A stretch of 22,500 bases of DNA from positions 12,501 to 35,000 of the forward strand of contig NW_026728911.1 in the NCBI RefSeq assembly GCF_030272615.1, given 5' to 3'. Of this stretch, positions 19,238-22,500 are shown piece after piece (position 1 is the stretch's first letter; each line of letters begins with the position of its first letter). The stretch is from Cryptomeria japonica. Taxonomy: Eukaryota; Streptophyta; Pinopsida; Cupressales; Cupressaceae. Position numbers and translations under genes: made by a program. The notes under the pieces are model-generated. The model was not told where the DNA came from, did not search any database, and worked only from the letters and a program-made list of their open reading frames with translations.

Positions 19238-19448
19238 GCACCTTGGAGCACACATCGGAGCGCTCCCGGGTTCGCACCAGCATTGCGCACCTTTGATGCG
19301 CTGCCTTCACTAATTTCCAGAAAAGGCAAAAAAAAGAAAAAAATGAGATTTTAAAATTTCCGTTTTGAAAGATAGTGAAAAAAACGGAACGCGGGTGCCA
19401 TCTTGAGCCCGCCCTGGTGTGCAGCCCAGGCAAGTTGTGCGCACCAAG
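19238..19448. repeat. Last spacer module and duplication joint
   Basis: Contains one more AT-rich element (19294-19410, with an extra GAAAAAA) and then CCCGCCCTGGTGTGCAGCCC. It breaks off at GCACCCACCCTGGC, where the sequence switches to the G-rich minisatellite. Comparable modules elsewhere read GTGCCCACCCTGGCG at this point, so the joint lies in a shared word of about 11 bases. Confidence 0.8.
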
Positions 19449-20675
19449 GCACCCACCCTGGCCAAGGTGGGTCACGGGGTGGGTCCTAGGGTGGGTAACG
19501 GGGTGGGTACTAAGGTGCGTGCCAAGGTGGGTCATAGGGTGGGTGCCAAGGTGGGCACCAGGGTGGGTGTGCACCAACCCTAGCCAGGGTAGGTCACGGG
19601 GTGGTTGTCGGGGTGGGCGTCAAGGAGCCAAGGTGGGTGGCAAGTAGCCAAGTTGCGTGCCAAGGTGGGTGTCGGGGTGGGTGCCAAGGATCCAAGGTGG
19701 GTGCCAAGGAACCAAGGTGGGTGTCTGGGTGGGTGCCGAGGTGGGAGCCAGGGTGGGTCCCAAGGTGAGTGCAAAGGTGGGTGCCAGGGTCAAGGTGAGT
19801 GCCAATGTGGGTTCCAAGGTGCCAGGGTCAGGGTGAGTGCCAATGTGGGTTCAAAGGTGCTAAGTTGGGTGCGAGGTTGGGTGCGAGGGTGGGTGGGTGC
19901 CAAGGTGTGCTAGGTGGAAGCCCGGGTGGGTCGGCATCCCATGGGTGTCGAGTTGGGTGCCTGATGGGTGCTTCTTGTCAAGTTTTAGTCGTCAGGACTC
20001 ATTTCGAGCCTTAGAGGTCGTTTCTTGTCCGGTTGCCCTGTCTTCGACCTGGGAACCCAATTTTGGTCCTCGGGTCCCATTTTTTTTTGTCTCGCATCCC
20101 ACTTTTGGCCTGTGGCCTTTTCGGGGTCGATTCTCGTTTTGGGCATCAGAGCATGTTTCTTCTCCTAAAACCCAATATTTGTTTATTAAGTCTCGGAACA
20201 CATTTTTGTTCTCGTGGACCCATCATGGGTCTTGGAACGCATTTGTGGTCCTTGGGTCCCATTTTGCATCCCGAAACTTGTGTTTTGGTGCTTGATCCCT
20301 ATTTTGGGTGCCCACCTTGCACCAAGTGCGCACCCGGGGCAAACCGAGCGCCTTGGTGCACCGGGGCAAGATCGAGCGTGCACCCGAGGCGCCCCGAACA
20401 TGCACCAAGGTGCACTCGGCCCACATGTGAGCGCAGGTCGTTGCGCCCGAGGTGGTGTGTGGGCACCGCGTTGCAGACGGGACACTGCACGCACACGACG
20501 CCCCCTCCAGGTGCACGCACGTAGGCCGGGCCGGGTGCACACCCGACGCCCTAGCAAGGTGCGCGCACCCGGGCAGGGCTCACACTTGGCGAACGGGGCG
20601 CACTTCGCGAGGGAGGGTGTGCACCTCGACGGGGGTGGGTGGCCGGGGTGGATTCGCACGTGGGTCGCGGTTTGC

Positions 20676-20703
20676 TAAGTACACACTGCGACAAGCTCAT
20701 AAC
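20676..20703 (+). promoter_or_regulatory. 5S upstream promoter elements, copy 2
   Basis: Identical to 12766-12793: TAAGTA at -28 to -23 and C at -1. Confidence 0.5.
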
Positions 20704-20821
20704 GGGTGCGATCATACCAGCGTTAGTGCACCGGATCCCATCAGAACTCCGCAGTTAAGCGCGCTTGGGCCGGAGTAGTACTGGGATGGGTGACCTCCCG
20801 GGAAGTCCCGGTGTTGCACCC
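20704..20821 (+). rRNA. 5S rRNA: 5S ribosomal RNA gene, copy 2
   Basis: Identical by eye to the gene at 12794-12911 over all 118 bases, with the same helix I ends and the same box A (20753-20767) and box C (20783-20800). Flanks are also identical, so this copy arose by the 7910-bp duplication and not by insertion of a separate 5S. Both copies look functional. Confidence 0.98.
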
Positions 20822-20827
20822 TTTTTT
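20822..20827 (+). terminator. Pol III terminator, 5S copy 2
   Basis: TTTTTT directly follows the 5S 3' end, as at copy 1. Confidence 0.85.
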
Positions 20828-22500
20828 AGTTTTTCGCCGGGCGTCGCAATGCTATTTGAATAAACCTTTTGCCCGTTTGCGTTCTCGTCGGGGCCGGGCC
20901 GGGCCGGGGTGCGCTGCCCGCACTACCGCGCGCGCGGGGGCGACACCGAGCGCGCACCCGAGGCGCCCCGAGCACACAGGCCACGGTGCAACCCGGGCGT
21001 TGTGCGCGCACCCCGGTGCGCCCGAGGTGCTGCGCGCGCACCCAGGTGAAATCGGTGTGCACCTCGGCCAGTGCGCGCTCGGTCGAGTCGCGCACGTTGG
21101 CCAAGGTGCACGGTGATGTTTCTTACTCTAAGGTTCCGCACCAGACGCCCGGGACAGGTGAGCGAAGCTGGGCGGGGCCGGGTGCGCGGCCGGGGCAGGT
21201 GCACGCAGCTGGAGAGAGCTTTGGAGCACACTTCGGAGCGCACCAATGATGCGCTCCATTCAAAAGTTTCCTGAAAAGGCAAAAAAAGTTGAGATTATAG
21301 AATTTCCCACTTGAGAGATTGTAAAAAAAAAAAATTTAAAATGAAGGAAACGCGGGTGCCAAGGTGTGCGCAGCCCAGCCAAGGTGTGCGCACCAAGGCG
21401 CCCACCCTGGCGAAGGTGCACGCAAGGTGCGCACCCGAGGCAAACCGGACAATTAACCCAACTTTCGACTTCGCGCGCACCTTGGAGCGCACTTCGGAGC
21501 GCTCCTTGGTGCGCACCAATCTTGGGCACCTCGGAGTGCACCATGGCGCCCACCAAGGTGCGCACCCGGGGCAAACCGAGCTCCGACTTCGTGCGCACCT
21601 TGGAGCGCACGAAAGGTGCGCACCATGGCGCCCACCAAGGTGCGCAGCCCAGCCAAGGCGTGCGCATCAAGGTGCGCACCCTGGCGAAGGTGCGCACCCG
21701 GGGCAAACCGAGCTCCGACTTCGTGCGCACCTTGGAGCGCACAAAAGGTGCGCAACCCAGCCAAGGTGTGCGCACCCCGGTCAAACCGAGCTCCGAATCG
21801 TGCGCACCAGAGGTGCACGCCATCGTGCGCACCTTGGAGCACACTTCGGAGCCCTCCTTGGTGCGCGCCGATGTTGCGCACCTCGGAGCGCACCCGGGGA
21901 AAACAATGCAATTAACCCGACTTTCGACTTCGTGGGCACCTCGGAGCGCTCTCGGGTTCGCACCTCGGAGCACACCGAGGTGCGCACCTTTGATGCGCTG
22001 CCTTCACCAATTTCCAGAAAAGGCAAGAAAACATTGAGAAGGTGTGCGCACCGAGGTGCCCACCCTGGCGAAGGTGCACGCGAGGTGCGCACCCGGGGCA
22101 AACCGGGCTCCGACTTCGTGCACGCCGCACCTTGGAGCACACTTCGGAGCGCTCCTTGGTGCGCACCAGGGCGCGCAACCCCGCCGAAGGTGCACGCGAG
22201 GTGCGCACCCGGGGCAAACCGGGCTCCGACTTCGTGCACGCCATGGTGCGCACCGCGGCGAAGGTGCGCACCCGGGGCAAACCGGGCTCCGACTTCGTGC
22301 ACGCCGCACCTTGGAGCACACTTCGGAGCGCTCCTTGGTGCGCACCAGGGCGCGCAACCCAGCCGAGGTGCCCACCCCGGCGAAGGTGCACGCGAGGTGC
22401 GTACCCGGGGCAAACCGGGCTCCGACTTCGTGCACGCCGCACCTTGGAGCACACTTCGGAGCGCTCCTTGGTGCGCACCATGGTGCCCACCAGGCCGCGC

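Larger units (their letters stand above)
11539..19448 (+). repeat. 7910-bp direct duplication, copy 1 (carries a 5S gene)
   Basis: Every landmark from 11539 to about 14270 recurs 7910 bases to the right, starting at 19449: the G-rich tail, the reiterated 5S upstream region, the 5S gene, the T-run and the AT-rich element. The only difference I noticed by eye in that stretch is 12084 G versus 19994 A. Copies then differ by a 347-base length change and resume at an offset of 7563 to the window end. The right edge at 19448 joins spacer module sequence to G-rich sequence within the shared word GCACCCACCCTGGC. Confidence 0.9.
19449..22500 (+). repeat. 7910-bp direct duplication, copy 2 (cut by window end)
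   Basis: Repeats 11539-14270 at offset 7910, including the quadruplex-prone tract (19476-19507), the reiterated 5S upstream region (19971-20330), the 5S gene and the AT-rich element (21247-21360). After about 22180 it continues at offset 7563, matching 14617-14937. The end is not reached. Confidence 0.9.

Noticed and set aside
1-22500. 18S, 5.8S or 26S rRNA gene fragments
   Set aside because: I looked for the conserved 18S start and other core rRNA words on both strands and found none.

Overview
This window holds no protein-coding gene that I can support. It reads as a very large ribosomal DNA intergenic spacer (IGS) from a land plant, with two intact 5S rRNA genes (12794-12911 and 20704-20821, + strand) embedded in it. 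The 5S genes have the seed-plant layout. Several positions look to me more like gymnosperms than flowering plants or bryophytes (the CCGGAGTAGTACTGGG stretch and the CCCGGGAAGTCCCGG stretch). That placement is from memory and only moderately sure. Linked 5S-35S rDNA is known in Ginkgo, Ephedra, Podocarpus, some Asteraceae and bryophytes.

The second anchor is on the - strand. The motif CTTATATAGGGGAGG recurs thirteen times between 5948 and 10086 and resembles the plant RNA polymerase I start-site consensus TATATA(A/G)GGGGG. If these are Pol I gene and spacer promoters, 35S transcription runs leftwards. The window then reads, right to left, as distal IGS with 5S genes in antisense, a G-rich minisatellite, a spacer-promoter array, a 188-bp repeat array in the 5' external transcribed spacer (ETS), and non-repetitive ETS leading towards an 18S gene beyond position 1. 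No 18S, 5.8S or 26S sequence is visible, so the 35S assignment is an inference.

Layout, left to right. 1-935: non-repetitive sequence. 936-1640: decayed repeats. 1641-5587: about 21 tandem copies of a 188-bp unit. 5588-7020: three larger modules, each with a long inverted repeat next to a TATATAAG box. 7021-7345: alternating 50/56-bp repeats. 7346-8475: 311-bp promoter modules. 8480-9086: a 38/52-bp array. 9161-10330: 157-bp promoter modules. 10346-12060: a GGTGGGTGCCAA-type G-rich minisatellite. 12061-12793: 5S upstream region. 12794-12911: 5S gene. 12918-19448: GC-rich modular spacer full of GGTGCGCACC palindromes, punctuated by an AT-rich element. 19449-22500: a second, nearly identical copy of the sequence from 11539 onward.

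The main structural results are these. (i) A 7910-bp direct duplication carries the 5S gene, with its left junction inside a perfect 18-bp palindrome. (ii) A nested 2352-bp direct duplication lies inside it. (iii) The 188-bp satellite appears to be a promoter-less derivative of the larger spacer-promoter module. (iv) The promoter modules and the 5S-flanking modules share the same CGACTTCG / GGTGCGCACC building blocks, so the whole spacer seems to have grown from a few common parts. Long open frames on both strands are by-products of GC-rich repeats.
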